64,000 nucleotides of DNA from Ooceraea biroi (Eukaryota > Arthropoda > Insecta > Hymenoptera > Formicidae): positions 2,914,001-2,978,000 of the forward strand of contig NC_039519.1 of the NCBI RefSeq assembly GCF_003672135.1. The letters run 5' to 3'. Shown piece after piece: positions 11,701 through 22,844 of this stretch. The position numbers were made by a program, and so were the translations under genes. How positions within the stretch are numbered: position 1 is the first letter of the stretch; the number at the start of each line of letters is the position of its first letter. The notes below the pieces were generated by a model. It was not told where the DNA came from. It saw nothing but the letters and a program-made list of their open reading frames with translations, and ran no database searches.

Positions 11701-14700
11701 TATTTTGTTTTTACTGTTGCCTTTCGCATGCGCTAGTGTGTATGCGTTTAGTACACTTTTAGTACCTCGGTGGCATCGCGTCTGCCGGACCTGGGAAGCT
11801 AAAAGGTCAGAAAATGAAAAATCGCAGTATTAATGACGTGAACGCCTTGCTGTGCAAGGGACAAGAAGAAAGTATAAGATGTAACACTGGTGTGCGCGAT
11901 TAGCGCGGAACGCGGTGCGGGATGCGAATTCGAGGCGTATTATTCCGACGGTATGATTCGGATATCGTGTCAAGGGAGTCTGTTCTCTTTTTCCCCACGT
12001 CGCAGCGCACATAACGTACATTTGCTGAAGAACAGCTATCAGAACTGGGTCAAATATCCTTCTATCCGTGTCACGTGCTATTTATTACCGAATTTTTCAC
12101 ATCGTTGTCCTAACTTTATTTATTAAGTAGTATTATGATGAAATAAATATTGAAGTTTTGTGATTTATATGCGTCAATCGTAAATCCTTATACACGCAAA
12201 ATTGCGTACTATAAGAACCACAAAAATCTTTTTATTTCATGAACAATATTAAGCGTATAGACGTATAAAGTTTCAAAGATTAAGAGAAAAAGAGAAAAAA
12301 AACAGAAAAACAAAACTCGCACCCAGTTCTGATTAGCTGTCAATACATGTAAGAAGCTGGTCGATATATACGTCGCAATCGGTCATCTCTCGGCACTGTC
12401 GCAAGTGCATTTGGAAAATGATTCGGAGAGCGGAGAGGCTCCAAGTCTCAAGACTTGTGAGGTCGAAAGGCTCGTCGAATGTCTCGACAATCATCGTGAC
12501 GTCTCTCGTCGTGGGCGCAGTAGCTGCAACGCAACGCACTTCTCTTTGTTTGTTTGTCGGAACAGATCGCGCGAATTGGAAAGTGATGTCGGATCGTGTA
12601 GAAGGCGGGAAGAGCGAAATGCGAAAGATGTGCATTCGCAGTCGCGCACGCCGTAACGTGTGCGGCGTGCAGGGACGCAGTGTATCAGTTTATATTGCGA
12701 CGTGTAGGTGGTATAAAGTTTCAAGAATCTGCAGGAGGATCTCCGGGTCTTCCGGGAAAGGTGTCGGAAGTGTTCGCAGACGTCAGTCATTACGCGGAGG
12801 CGTTCCCGTGTCTGTAAGAGAGAAGTTGCCGCCTTTTCCAGCGCATCTTACGAAACGGTCAGCAGGTCGGTCGCATAGCGCATCTCGGATGAACGCTGAA
12901 ATCGGGAATTTTCGTCGCGGAGTACGTAAAAGAAGAGAGGTGATGTTTCACAGATGTATCGAGATGCATGGCGATAAGTTCTCAAGCTGATAAATCGCGT
13001 GTCACACATATATATACAGGGTGTCCCGGGTTTTAACCGACAAACTGCGGGAGCATATTCTACTAGTGGAAATAAGAAAAAATTCTTATATCGAGTTTGC
13101 TTAGAAATGCTTTATTACAAAGTTATAAACCAATATGAGATAAGTAACAACGGAACATAGTCTAGAATTTGCAAGGTCGAAGATGTTTATGTTATGTGTA
13201 TTCACATGCATTCATGTTCACTATGTTGAAACGATTCAGTATGATTGTTACTTTCACAACAGTAGCTGTTAGATTTCAATCGTCGTGTCAACTAGCAATT
13301 ACTATCAGAATGCCAAAAGTGTTTTCAAATGAGGAATACACCGATATTCATTTCGTGTACGGATTCTGTCACGGAAATGCACGAGCTGCCGTACGAGAGT
13401 ATCAACGTAGATTTCCTAACAGGAGAGTACCAGATAGATTTAAAGCAACGAATTACCAATTCAGTTACTGAGATGCAACAAAATTTTCAGGAATGTCGTA
13501 CTGTAACAAATTCTGTACTACGTCGATGTCTAGCTTGTATCGATGTGCAAGGACAACATTTTGAAATGCGTCACTAAATCATTGCGTAGATAATTTTTAT
13601 TTTTGTGAAAAAATCCGTTGTTACTTATCTGATATTTCTTTTCAATATTGGTTTATAACTTTGTAATAAAGCATTTCTAAGCAAACTCGATATAAGAATT
13701 TTTTCTTATTTCCACTAGTAGAATATGCTCCCGCAGTTTGTCGGTTAAAACCCGGGACACCCTGTATATATATATATATATATACACACATATAGATAAG
13801 AAATTAGTTCAATTCGACAAAAGACAGTAAATTTACCCACGAATACCGTTAGTGTCTCCAGTGTATCGTAATTATTGAATAACTTTGTTTGCTAACGTTT
13901 CGCACATTCATCGAATAGTTCTTATCCTTGAAATATTAAAATCGATGCATTATTGTAATTCAATTGAGTAATTTGTAGAAAAAATACATTGATTAGTTGA
14001 TAACGCGTGTCGAAAATACCATACACAACTGTGATGTAAAAAGGCAGAAATATATACGTAAACATACAGTGGTGCACATTATCAGCTACGATCATTGATC
14101 GTTAGATCCATAGAACTCTGTCAGCCATGGTGATTCCTCAGCCTCTGTTCTCTTTTACACTCGTCAGATAAAAACGTCGGTTCCTTACCGCACGCGTACC
14201 GATAGAGGCAACGACTCGTTCGCGCAAAAAGGTCTGGAGGTGGTATATTATTACGCATTGTACGTAGCCGAGTGTCGTCGCGCTAAGTGTCACACCTTAT
14301 ACTTTTTACAGAAATATTTAACCTGTGTCGATCCGCATATAGAAACTGCATGTGTATCACACTTAATCGAGACAAGAACGAGAAAGAGGCATATGTAGCG
14401 CAAAGGAGAGTGGAGACGCCAGATTGATTCAAGCGTACGCATAGATTCTCTTCGCTTTTCAAGTCAGCGTGTGTGTGGTGTTATATTTTTATAGTCGCAG
14501 CTTTACCAGACGTACGAGATGAAGTAATAATGTGCAACTTACCGTCCGCCGCCACGTGGAGGACCATATGCGTCTGGTCTGTCATACCCCTCAGCGTAAC
14601 TGTATCAGGATCAAACGAAGAAACGTGTTAGCCGTACGGAAGACACGTATGAGCATCATTGCATCGCTAGAGTTGACAACTTACCCGCCAGCTACCGGTG

Positions 14701-17700
14701 GATATCCACCACTGGGGACTGCACTGCCAGGTCTTCTGCTAAACATGTCAGCTTGCGGTCCTGGGCCAGTGCTGTAACTAGGTGCCCCAGTGCTGTAGCT
14801 AGGTCCAGTGCTCATTGGCCTGTTAAATGGAGGTATATCATTACCAGGAGGACCATCCCTCCTCTCGTAGGCCACCGTAGCTCCCTGACTTACCCCCCCC
14901 CCCACCCCCAGGCCCACCTATCATATCACCTGGCCCGCCCGGATAACCCCTGCCATACACAATTTACTTTAACTTATTTTCACTCTACCCTGGGCGACAT
15001 TTAGAATATTATTATATCGCTACACGAGCAATTATTGCGACACATTTTTATTCGTAGATTCAAAATGTTCCTCGCGAAAGCCTCTCAGGTTAGAATAAAA
15101 ATGAAGCCTAGCAACAAAGCAAACTTGTTCTTAAACTTTATAAATTTTATATAAGCTGTTATTTTCCCGATTGTATTTGTACCCATGCTTCTATCGAATT
15201 TAATATATGAACATTTTTGATAGTTCAATTGCACGAAATTAATACTTAAATTAACTTAAATTAATATTTAACAGCAAATCTTACATATAAACTTAAGTCC
15301 TTATAAATAAACGTATGCTTGATTGTCTGCACTGAGAATTGTGACTTGATTTCCTTCAGTTTTAATTAAATGTAAAAAGAAAAATAACAATTTTCAGTGC
15401 TAACATTCAAATTTTATATATAGTAAGAAACAATCTATAAGTTAAATAAAAAAATGTTTTCTCACTCTCAGTTGGTAATAAAGCTGTTGCAATGTAAAAA
15501 AGGTAAAATCAAATTGTGCTGTGCAATGTAAATAATTTGAGAAATTGCCATCTCAGTAATAGTGTTTTGTAAAATCTCCTTTATTTTTAACTTTAACGAT
15601 GATCGTTAACAATTTTTAATATTATTAATATTAATTTTATTAATATTATTAATTTGAATTTTTGAATGAAAGTATATATTCATAATAATAGATGATGAAA
15701 GAGAATAGTATGTAAATTATTCAAGTAAATTATCTACATTTCACTGCACTCAGATTAGATTCCTAAATTTAATTAAATCTATATTATCAAGAAAATTTTA
15801 TAAATTTAGTAAAGTCTATTATATTGAATAAAAATATTCCAAATTAGGAATATAATTATGTTCGATTTATAATCATGTATTCTCATTTAAATATTAAAGT
15901 TTGCAATTAAAAAAATGAATAATACCATATGCCGTTCAAACCAAAATGAACCACACATTTGCAATGCTTCGTAAAGTACAAAAAAATTAATTTATACACT
16001 TGCACATTTAGCTGTTCAATGAATTTTATAAATTCACTTTGGCTTGAAGGAGAATTCAGTACTGAATTTAAGACTTAAGAGAATCAGAGATATTCGACTA
16101 CAGTATAGTAATTTGAGAAAGTAAGAAAAATAAATAAATAACTACGTTACCAGTGGCTTTCATCATATCCCACATCAGTGTAACCAGTACCATACCCAGT
16201 ACTGGCAACGGCACCACCACCGTTCCTCATTGGCCCAGTTGCACTTCGGTCATAATCATTTCTAGCGGTATAATCGACCGTGCGACTAGCACCGAAATTA
16301 TCAGTACGGCCATAATCAACTGGGCCAGGTGCGCCACGATTGAAATCTCCGGCCATGCCGCCGCCAACTAAAGTAAACAATGCATGCATTAAGATTTCGT
16401 ATCGACTTTTCTCGCGTTTGAAAAGTTTGTGCACAAATCCGTCTCAACTGGTTACAGAACTTTTACCGTCAAGGATAAAAAATTAATAACATGAAAATAA
16501 ATTAATGAAATGAAAAACTAATGAAACGAAAGTGAATATCGCCTTTGCATGCACAGGTGACACAGATTACAGGGAACAGAATCACGTACTTTCACCGTTA
16601 GAGAAATATTCACCACCGTGATTACCATAGTCTGTTCTCGCGCCGAAGTCTGCGCGACCGTAATCAGCCGTCCGTCCGTAGTCCGCCGCGCCGGTTGGTC
16701 CGTATCCTCCCACGGCGCCAGCTGCTGGTCCGTATCCGCCACCCATCCCGGGCGCTGTCGAGGTGTAACCCATCGCCGCGCCGCCCACGTTCTGACCATA
16801 GGCTCCACGGTCAGCGTAGCCGGTGCCGAAGTCCGCTCCACGGCCGCTAAAGTCGCCAGCTCCACGATTGTAATCGGTGTACCCCGTTGCGACGCCACCT
16901 GCAGCAGATCCATCGTAACCAACGAGTTGGATCGGAAGAACTGCAAATCACGTCGAGATATCGAATTGGTTTTTAGGTGTACATTGTCAATGTTACGTCA
17001 CACATTTCATTCCAACATATACTATTTTCTCAAAATGCGCTCTGCAATGAAACGTTATGTCACTCGTGGGGAGGTCACAAGTCGACGTCCTACTTTCACA
17101 CACTTATTACGGGACAGGAGAGTGGTAGCGATGGAGGCGACAGAGATAAATGAACAATATATACATGACAGTACGTTAAAAATCTGACACATACAGAAAA
17201 CGTGTACATATATATGTATATACAACAATAAATAGACTTGAACAGAAGATTAAATGAGAAAATAGTCTTGTCGGAATTAATACTGATGCGAAAGGTATAC
17301 AAACCTCTTCTATCATTGTATGGTCCAGGACGAGCGTCTCTACCACCGTCTCGTCCGCCCCTACCACCTCTCATAGGTCCACCTCTTCGGTCATCTCGGC
17401 GTCCTCCTCCACCCCCGCGTGACTTTCCGGTTGACTGTTCCACGTTGATCGTCGCCCCTTTGAAGTTGGAATTGTGAAGTGCTTTAATCGCCGCCGCTGC
17501 ATCCTCTTCTCGTGCCATATGGACGAAACCGTATCGGTTCATGACGTCGCATTCCGTCACCTCGCCGAAGCGCAAGAACAATTGTCGCAACTCATCGTTG
17601 CGGCAATTTTCTGGCAACCGACCCACAAATATTTTTGTCTTTCGCTGTAAAATGTAAGACATCGTTATTGTAACGTTGAATATGGCGGTCAGAAAATTGC

Positions 17701-19019
17701 TACGTATTATCATGATTATAAGTACAATAATGTAATTTCAGTGAATTTTTAACAAAAGTACAACTTAATAACATTTGTGTCTCAGAAATCGACCATACGT
17801 CTGTTGTGCAGAGAGCATGGTGTCTGTTCGAGATTTATTATTGCTCAGTTGTGCGTTACAACATTTTACAAAATGTACGAGATCACAATAATGTAAAATA
17901 TGCTGAGCTTTATGCAATGACCTTGAATTAAGACACGTGGTAAAATGGATAGAGTTTAAATGATTTATATTTTACCAAGCTTAGTTAATATCTTATATAT
18001 ACAATAGTTAATTAATGATAAAAAATATTTGACTATATATATGATCTTACCGGTTGATTGGATGACACCATCTGAAATCATATTTTATCAAATTACTATT
18101 TGCTTAGTACAGACAATTGAAGAATTTTTATTCTTCTATACCAAATAATTCTTTCGAAAACCACAGTTATCGGCAAAGTGCAAAAGAATTATTCGGTATA
18201 TTTCTTTTACTATCTAAATTATATATAAATTTCTTATACAAGGAGAAAGTGCGATTCTGCAGAATAAATAAAAAAAAACAGGGAGGACAAACGAACAAAG
18301 CGTTTCTTAAAATCTTTGTCTTTTTCGAACGTCGCATCCATTATTATTCGACATGTATACGTAATTCCTGTTATCGACTAGCGTTCCAGCATGTGCAATA
18401 TTCATGCGACGCCATAATATCACAGTATGCATGTAAATACGTAAAGAAACCCCCGCTTAAAAGGCGCGATATCAGCCATTGGGCTAACCCGTCCCGGCGT
18501 CGGCGAGTCGATTTATCGCGCGCGCTCGACTCACGCCGGCCAGCCATGCCACTTACGTGTAGCCACGACGTCTTGACGAAATGGCGAAAGCAAAGAAAGG
18601 AAAGAATGAGTCTCGCGAACGAGACGCGGCGCGAGCAAATGTGAGGAAAAAATTCGAAATGGCGTCGCAGTCAGGTCCACTCTCGAGCAGTCCCGTGTGA
18701 AGGAGCTTGCAAGAAGATAAACAATCGGAAAATACTGGCAACTGTACCCGCGAGGAAATAACCGATTCCGATCGCTCATCGCGTCGTCATGACGCCGATC
18801 GTCGAGTTTATCGATCCTTTCGCGCGAGCGAAAGGGCGACAGCGAAGTGCATGCATAATGCGGTGCGGTCAGTTTGTTTCCTGTAGAAAGCGGGAGACGA
18901 GGAAGGGCAATGAGGGGGGGAGAGAGAGGGAGCGAAAGAGAAAAATGAAGAATTGATGAGCATACCGTCCCAGCCGTCGCCGTCTCCGAGGTAGCATGAT
19001 AGCTGACCGAGGTATCCAT
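8786..19019 (-). CDS. RRM and RGG-box, Gly/Tyr-rich RNA-binding protein (frame broken by a G11 run)
   Basis: Probable nuclear RNA-binding protein. Exons on the minus strand: 19019-18966 (MDTSVSYHATSETATAGT), 18071-18051 (21 bases, MVSSNQP), 17644-17305, 16940-16590, 16367-16151, 14949-14685, 14599-14543, 8801-8786. One RRM at about residues 26-95 (RNP2-like KIFVGRLPEN, RNP1-like YGFVHM, as in lark/RBM4 and RBM14), then an RGG/GGR stretch, then about 300 residues of Gly-Tyr-Asp-Arg low complexity with DYGR repeats, ending RGGGRFQTG. Exon phases agree only if the G11 run in exon 6 has ten G; then the protein is 439 residues. With eleven G the frame hits a stop soon after the run. The last intron (8802-14542) splits off only the final five codons. 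The exact ortholog is not recognised; RBM14/RBM4-like is the nearest match by eye. Confidence 0.8.
10887..10905. repeat. GA microsatellite
   Basis: Run of GA dinucleotides in the last intron of the RRM gene. Similar GA or CT runs occur at 19957-19972, 27907-27927, 47382-47402, 58480-58504 and 62153-62176. Confidence 0.85.
13017..13764 (+). mobile_element. Internally deleted Tc1/mariner-like element with ~120-bp terminal inverted repeats
   Basis: The element starts CAGGGTGTCCCGGGTTTT and ends with its reverse complement; arms of about 120 bases (13017-13135 and 13645-13764) are nearly perfect, and TA-rich sequence flanks both ends, as expected for TA target duplication. The middle encodes from 13310 MPKVFSNEEYTDIHFVYG, the N-terminal helix-turn-helix domain (DUF4817 type) common in ant transposases. 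In another frame it encodes a piece ending VLRRCLACIDVQGQHFEMRH that resembles transposase C-termini (coding to 13576). The catalytic middle with its acidic triad is missing and the two pieces are in different frames, so it is non-autonomous. Confidence 0.8.
14893..14903 (-). repeat. Run of eleven G (minus strand) inside an RRM-gene coding exon
   Basis: Eleven C on the plus strand directly follow TTA and sit inside exon 6 of the RRM gene, in a Gly-rich segment. Upstream frame gives GYPGGPGDMIGGPG; downstream only a frame shifted by one base is open (SQGATVAYERRDGPPGND and on to PSGGYPPVAGG). Removing one G joins the two and fixes the phase with the next exon. Confidence 0.8.
14950..16150 (-). 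other. Intron of the RRM gene
   Basis: AT-rich intron between exons 5 and 6 of the minus-strand RRM gene, with GTAACG donor at the right and GTATGGCAG acceptor at the left. Contains a palindromic AT stretch near 15615-15655. No coding sequence seen. Confidence 0.5.
18051..18071 (-). other. 21-base microexon of the RRM gene
   Basis: The minus strand reads TGATTTCAG, then 21 bases encoding MVSSNQP, then GTAAGATC. It is a clean acceptor and donor around seven whole codons, in phase 0 with the exons on both sides. It begins with ATG, so it could also serve as an alternative start or be skipped without a frameshift. Confidence 0.65.
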
Positions 19020-19792
19020 CGTAAATGCGAAAAAGACAGAAAGAAAGGAACTGGAATCGACAAATACGTCAACGTACAAAAAACTATTCGCGCGATCGTT
19101 ACTCCTCCGCTCACTGAATCGAACTACGACGCTTCGTAACTCACGTTAAAAAAAATGGCTTACGCGTACCGACTCGCGACGCTGCGTGATCACTACGCTT
19201 CGCCGTGCAGGACAAGGTAGCCAACGGCGCGACGCGGATTTCACCAGGGTTGCCAGGTTCTAGAAGTATGAATGCGTCAATTCTGATAGAGACCCTCTAT
19301 AAGAGACTGGCCATTAGGGGATGCCGCGTGATTGGTGTACATGACTTGTGCCCCGAAAATGGCAGAACCAATAGGGAACCCTGCTCACCGAGCTGAACTG
19401 GCATACAATTTGAATTGAAATACTTTCGCACTTAACAATTACAATGATTATCGCTGAATTCATGGTGTATAAATAGTAATGTATATGTGAAGTAATAATG
19501 TATAAATATATTTTCTGAAAAATGTATCGTACGTAAAATAATATATATAATAATATATATATATATATAATATTACATATAACAACAAATCATACAATGT
19601 CGAAAGAATTAGACTGGAGATTAGTTTTATTATGTAAATTTTTACTTTTGTCGTGCGATTAGAACACCCCGACACGCAGCAGCTTGGCATATTTATATTT
19701 ATAATTGATATACGTGCGACGGATTGCAACGATAACTAAACTGAAATAGGCTGAAATAATTAAATAAATCAATAAATAAAAAAATAGATCAT

Positions 19793-21595
19793 AAATGCAT
19801 ACATCCATTGAACATAGACATAGTAAGAATAGACCGAGCGTGAAGCGCAAAACGTGAAGCACAGCTAGAAAAGGACGGAAAGTAGGTGGAGAGTCTCTTT
19901 CTCTCTCTGTTCGCGTCTTCCCCACTCTCCGCTCTTACCCCCACTCTTCTTTCCTTAGAGAGAGAGAGAGAGCAATCCTTCGCCTGCTCTCTCTCTTTTT
20001 CTACCTGTGATTCACTGCCAAGTCACAGTATAGGAAAGAACAGTAGGCTCACTCTGCGAAAACGCGTACTAATAATTGTCTCTCGCGCATGACCGAATCG
20101 CACAACCAATAACATGGCGGCTCTAAACATATGTGAGCAGTAGCCAGCAGTAGCTGTGATATAACCTCCATCTGTTACTTTTTTTACAATTATATCAGAG
20201 AATTACATACTAAATTCTTCGAAAATATTAATATTATTACTGAAACAAATGTTATGCAAATTTTATCGACTATTCCGTTCTCCCATTCTTGTCGTAATTT
20301 TCCCAATATTTATTTGTTAAAACTATTTATTAGAATAAGATTGTATTACATACTAAAATTTATTAATAGAGACTTGAAAACCAAAAAGAAGAGTAACAGA
20401 AAAACTATTATTTTATGTCATAAGTAATAATTTATACTTTTATTCGTGTTATACATGTTACTATTTTATTAGTTTATATATATACATACATGTATGTATA
20501 CTGTGAGTGCAATTTATGTTTTTATTACATATTTATATTATAGATTTCTGCTTGTTTAATAAAACATTTTATATTTTTCTTTATTTGAATTTTATATAAA
20601 CTAATGGTGCCAAAAAGTTTAAGAAAATAAAACAACATTCTATTAGAAACCCATACAAAATAATTATTTTATTTTTCCGTAACTTTACTTTTTATACTAA
20701 ATAAAGTATAACATTTCTATAATTTCATTAATATATTTTGCAACTAGTTATAAAGTTATATAATAGTAATAATATTAAATATATTTATTATTTATTTGTT
20801 ATGCTTAATTAAGTATTCTTAATTATTTTTTTAGGTTTGCACAATGTGCATCAATAGACTCAAAGAAAAAAGAAGTGGACATGGTAAATGGTATTTAGAT
20901 ACCTGTTTTTATTAACTGAAGTCTGTACTTTATAACTGAACTAGCTGCTAGTTTAGAATTTATTTTTCTCCTTCCATATTTGAAAAAACAGATAAACTTT
21001 GAATTAGTGTAACCAGTTCAACTATAAAAAAACAGATCTGAAATTCTGACTGATCGAGGGCGAATCATTTATACATATATTTTATATCTATCAATTATAT
21101 TTTTCTAACGTGTCTTATCATTTTACACACACACAATTAGTAAAATTATTTGTATGTAGAAGTTATATTACATTTATGTTTACACTATCATACTTTATAA
21201 ATAACAATATTATCTTAAAAAATATTATATACATTCATTACAATTTATTAAGACTAATAATTATTGTATATAAAAATTATTAATAATTTAATAATAATAA
21301 TCATTGTATATAATAATTGTATATTTGATTTTAATAAAATTGTGTTTTAATTAAAAGTAACTATTTAATACAACCTTTTCATAGTATTTCTATAATATTG
21401 TTATTAGGTATATATACATATATATCTGTTTAATTGTACCGATTGCCTTTCAAATTAGAGCGCGCGCACAACCAGCAATATGGCGATCTGTTAGTCATTA
21501 GATCAAAGGTGCCGACACCGAGTGAGCCTACTGTTCTTTCCTATACTGTGGCCAAGTTGAGAACACGCTCGGTCTATTCTTACTATATCTATGCA
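19793..21595. repeat. Inverted duplication or degraded inverted-repeat element
   Basis: AGTAAGAATAGACCGAGCGTG at about 19826-19846 and ACAGTATAGGAAAGAACAGT at about 20025-20044 recur as reverse complements at about 21562-21595 and 21520-21550, in mirrored order. The left arm has about 170 extra bases of CT/GA-rich DNA between the two blocks. The 1.4-kb core is AT-rich and noncoding. Further out, AGAGACCCTCTATA with CCCGAAAATGGC occurs at 19288-19360 and in inverted form at 21630-21690. This could be a decayed transposon or a duplicated promoter fragment. Confidence 0.6.
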
Positions 21596-21732
21596 TTCAT
21601 TATATAGTCATAGAGACCCTTTATAGTCAAAGATTGGCGCCATTTTCGGGACAATGGTCAGTCTCATATAGAGGGTCTCTAATTCTGAAGACTTAAGGCG
21701 CCACCTTGCGCCAATTTTTTAAAGACATAATT

Positions 21733-21860
21733 GCAAAGGAACAGGCAACAGGAACAGGAAATAACCAATCGCATTGCTCGATTTGGCATCCGTACATACT
21801 CAAATCGTGTAACGCGATTGGTTATTCCCTGTTCCTGTTGCCTGTTGCCTCCCATTGTGT
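21733..21860. mobile_element. Hairpin MITE, copy 1 (AAAGGAACAGGCAACAGG type)
   Basis: About 50-base arms: AAAGGAACAGGCAACAGG at the left and its reverse complement near 21830-21850, with a short loop (ATTTGGCATCCGTACATACT). Same family as the element at 22559-22681. No coding capacity. Confidence 0.75.
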
Positions 21861-22394
21861 CTCCAGCTTAACAACCGTTATATTACGTGTTTCTTCTATT
21901 ACAGGGATATACTGCGTTTGGTGGCGGAAAAACACCGACGCAGGGACCCGTGCAGGCGAAACCCGCTCCGTAGAAGGAACCTCCTCCGAAGTAGAAGGAA
22001 CCCACGCTAGAGACACTAGAAGTAAGGGCTCATGCCAACAGGACGCGGTAACGCAGCAATGCGGCAACGCGGTGCCAATCACCGTCTAGCTTTACATTTA
22101 CGTTGTGTTGTGTTACTTCTAGTATCTCTAACCCACGCCGACGAATCAACGCGCAGCGATGAGGGAGGATTACAAGGAGGGATACGCGGAAGAACAACGG
22201 CACGGAACCTTGGAGAGTGCATGTTGCCAGTATTGCAACAATGTTTTCACGCAAGCGGTTGCAATATAATGTAACAGAGGCTGCGTTTCGATACTGTAAG
22301 TACTGACGAAGTGACGTCACTCAGTAGAACTGCAAGATCGTTCCGTTATTACTGTGCTGCTTCTTTCGCGCTATGGCGCTACAATAAAGCCTAT

Positions 22395-22558
22395 TAAGCC
22401 CGTATCAGACTACGTATTGGAGATTGGAGATTGCGAATTGGAGATTGGAATTTGACGAATCAAAACAAAGCAGACCCAGTATGCTTTGTTCTGATTGGTC
22501 AAATTTCAATCTCCAATTCGCAATCTCCACTCTCTAATACGTAGTCTGATACGGGCTT
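22395..22558. mobile_element. Hairpin MITE (AAGCCCGTATCAGACTACG type)
   Basis: Near-perfect inverted repeat of about 75 bases per arm: AAGCCCGTATCAGACTACG at the left end and CGTAGTCTGATACGGGCTT at the right. The left arm has an internal GGAGATTG repeat. No coding capacity; family not recognised. Confidence 0.8.
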
Positions 22559-22681
22559 TACACAAAGGAACAGGCAACAGGAACAGGGAATAGCCAATCG
22601 CGTTGCTCGATTTGGTCATCCGTACTCAAATCGTGTAACGCGATTGGTTATTCCCTGTTCCTATTGCCTGTTCCTTTGCAT
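22559..22681. mobile_element. Hairpin MITE, copy 2 (AAAGGAACAGGCAACAGG type)
   Basis: Second copy of the element at 21733, ending in TTACACAAAGG and its inverse CATTGTGTAA. Arms about 55 bases. It abuts the preceding MITE directly at 22558/22559, so the two share a junction. Confidence 0.8.
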
Positions 22682-22691
22682 TGTGTAATAG

Positions 22692-22813
22692 GGTACGGTC
22701 AAAGTCACGCTTCGAAGCGCTTCCAGACACCCTCCATCCTTCTTCTCATTTAACAGAAGGAAAAGGATAGAAAGTGTCTAGAAGCGCCTCGCAGTGTGAC
22801 TTTGACCGTACCT
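22692..22813. mobile_element. Hairpin MITE (GGTACGGTCAAAGTCACGCT type)
   Basis: Inverted arms of about 50 bases, GGTACGGTCAAAGTCACGCT at the left and AGTGTGACTTTGACCGTACC at the right, with a TC-rich loop. Flanks TAATA and TAATG suggest a short TAAT target duplication. No coding capacity. Confidence 0.75.
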
Positions 22814-22844
22814 AATGGTGTCTGCAGTACTGCAGTTATCTGTT

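Larger units (their letters stand above)
8802..14542 (-). other. Last intron of the RRM gene (5.7 kb)
   Basis: AT-rich intron with an acceptor (T-rich tract then TTTAATAG) just before the short terminal exon. It contains a GA microsatellite near 10887-10905 and a Tc1/mariner-like element at 13017-13764. A GC-richer stretch at about 12400-12990 has an open frame of 190 codons with no recognisable features. Nothing else identifiable. Confidence 0.5.

Noticed and set aside
12418..12990. 190-codon plus-strand open frame inside the RRM-gene intron
   Set aside because: Sits in a GC-richer patch, overlaps an open frame on the other strand, is Arg-rich with no motif, and has no plausible splice or promoter context.
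18117..18644. 175-codon plus-strand open frame
   Set aside because: Lies in intron 1 of the minus-strand RRM gene, changes composition halfway, and shows no domain or repeat structure.
18531..19079. 182-codon minus-strand open frame at the RRM-gene start
   Set aside because: It includes the true first coding exon, but the remainder reads through a good donor (GTATG) into intron sequence.
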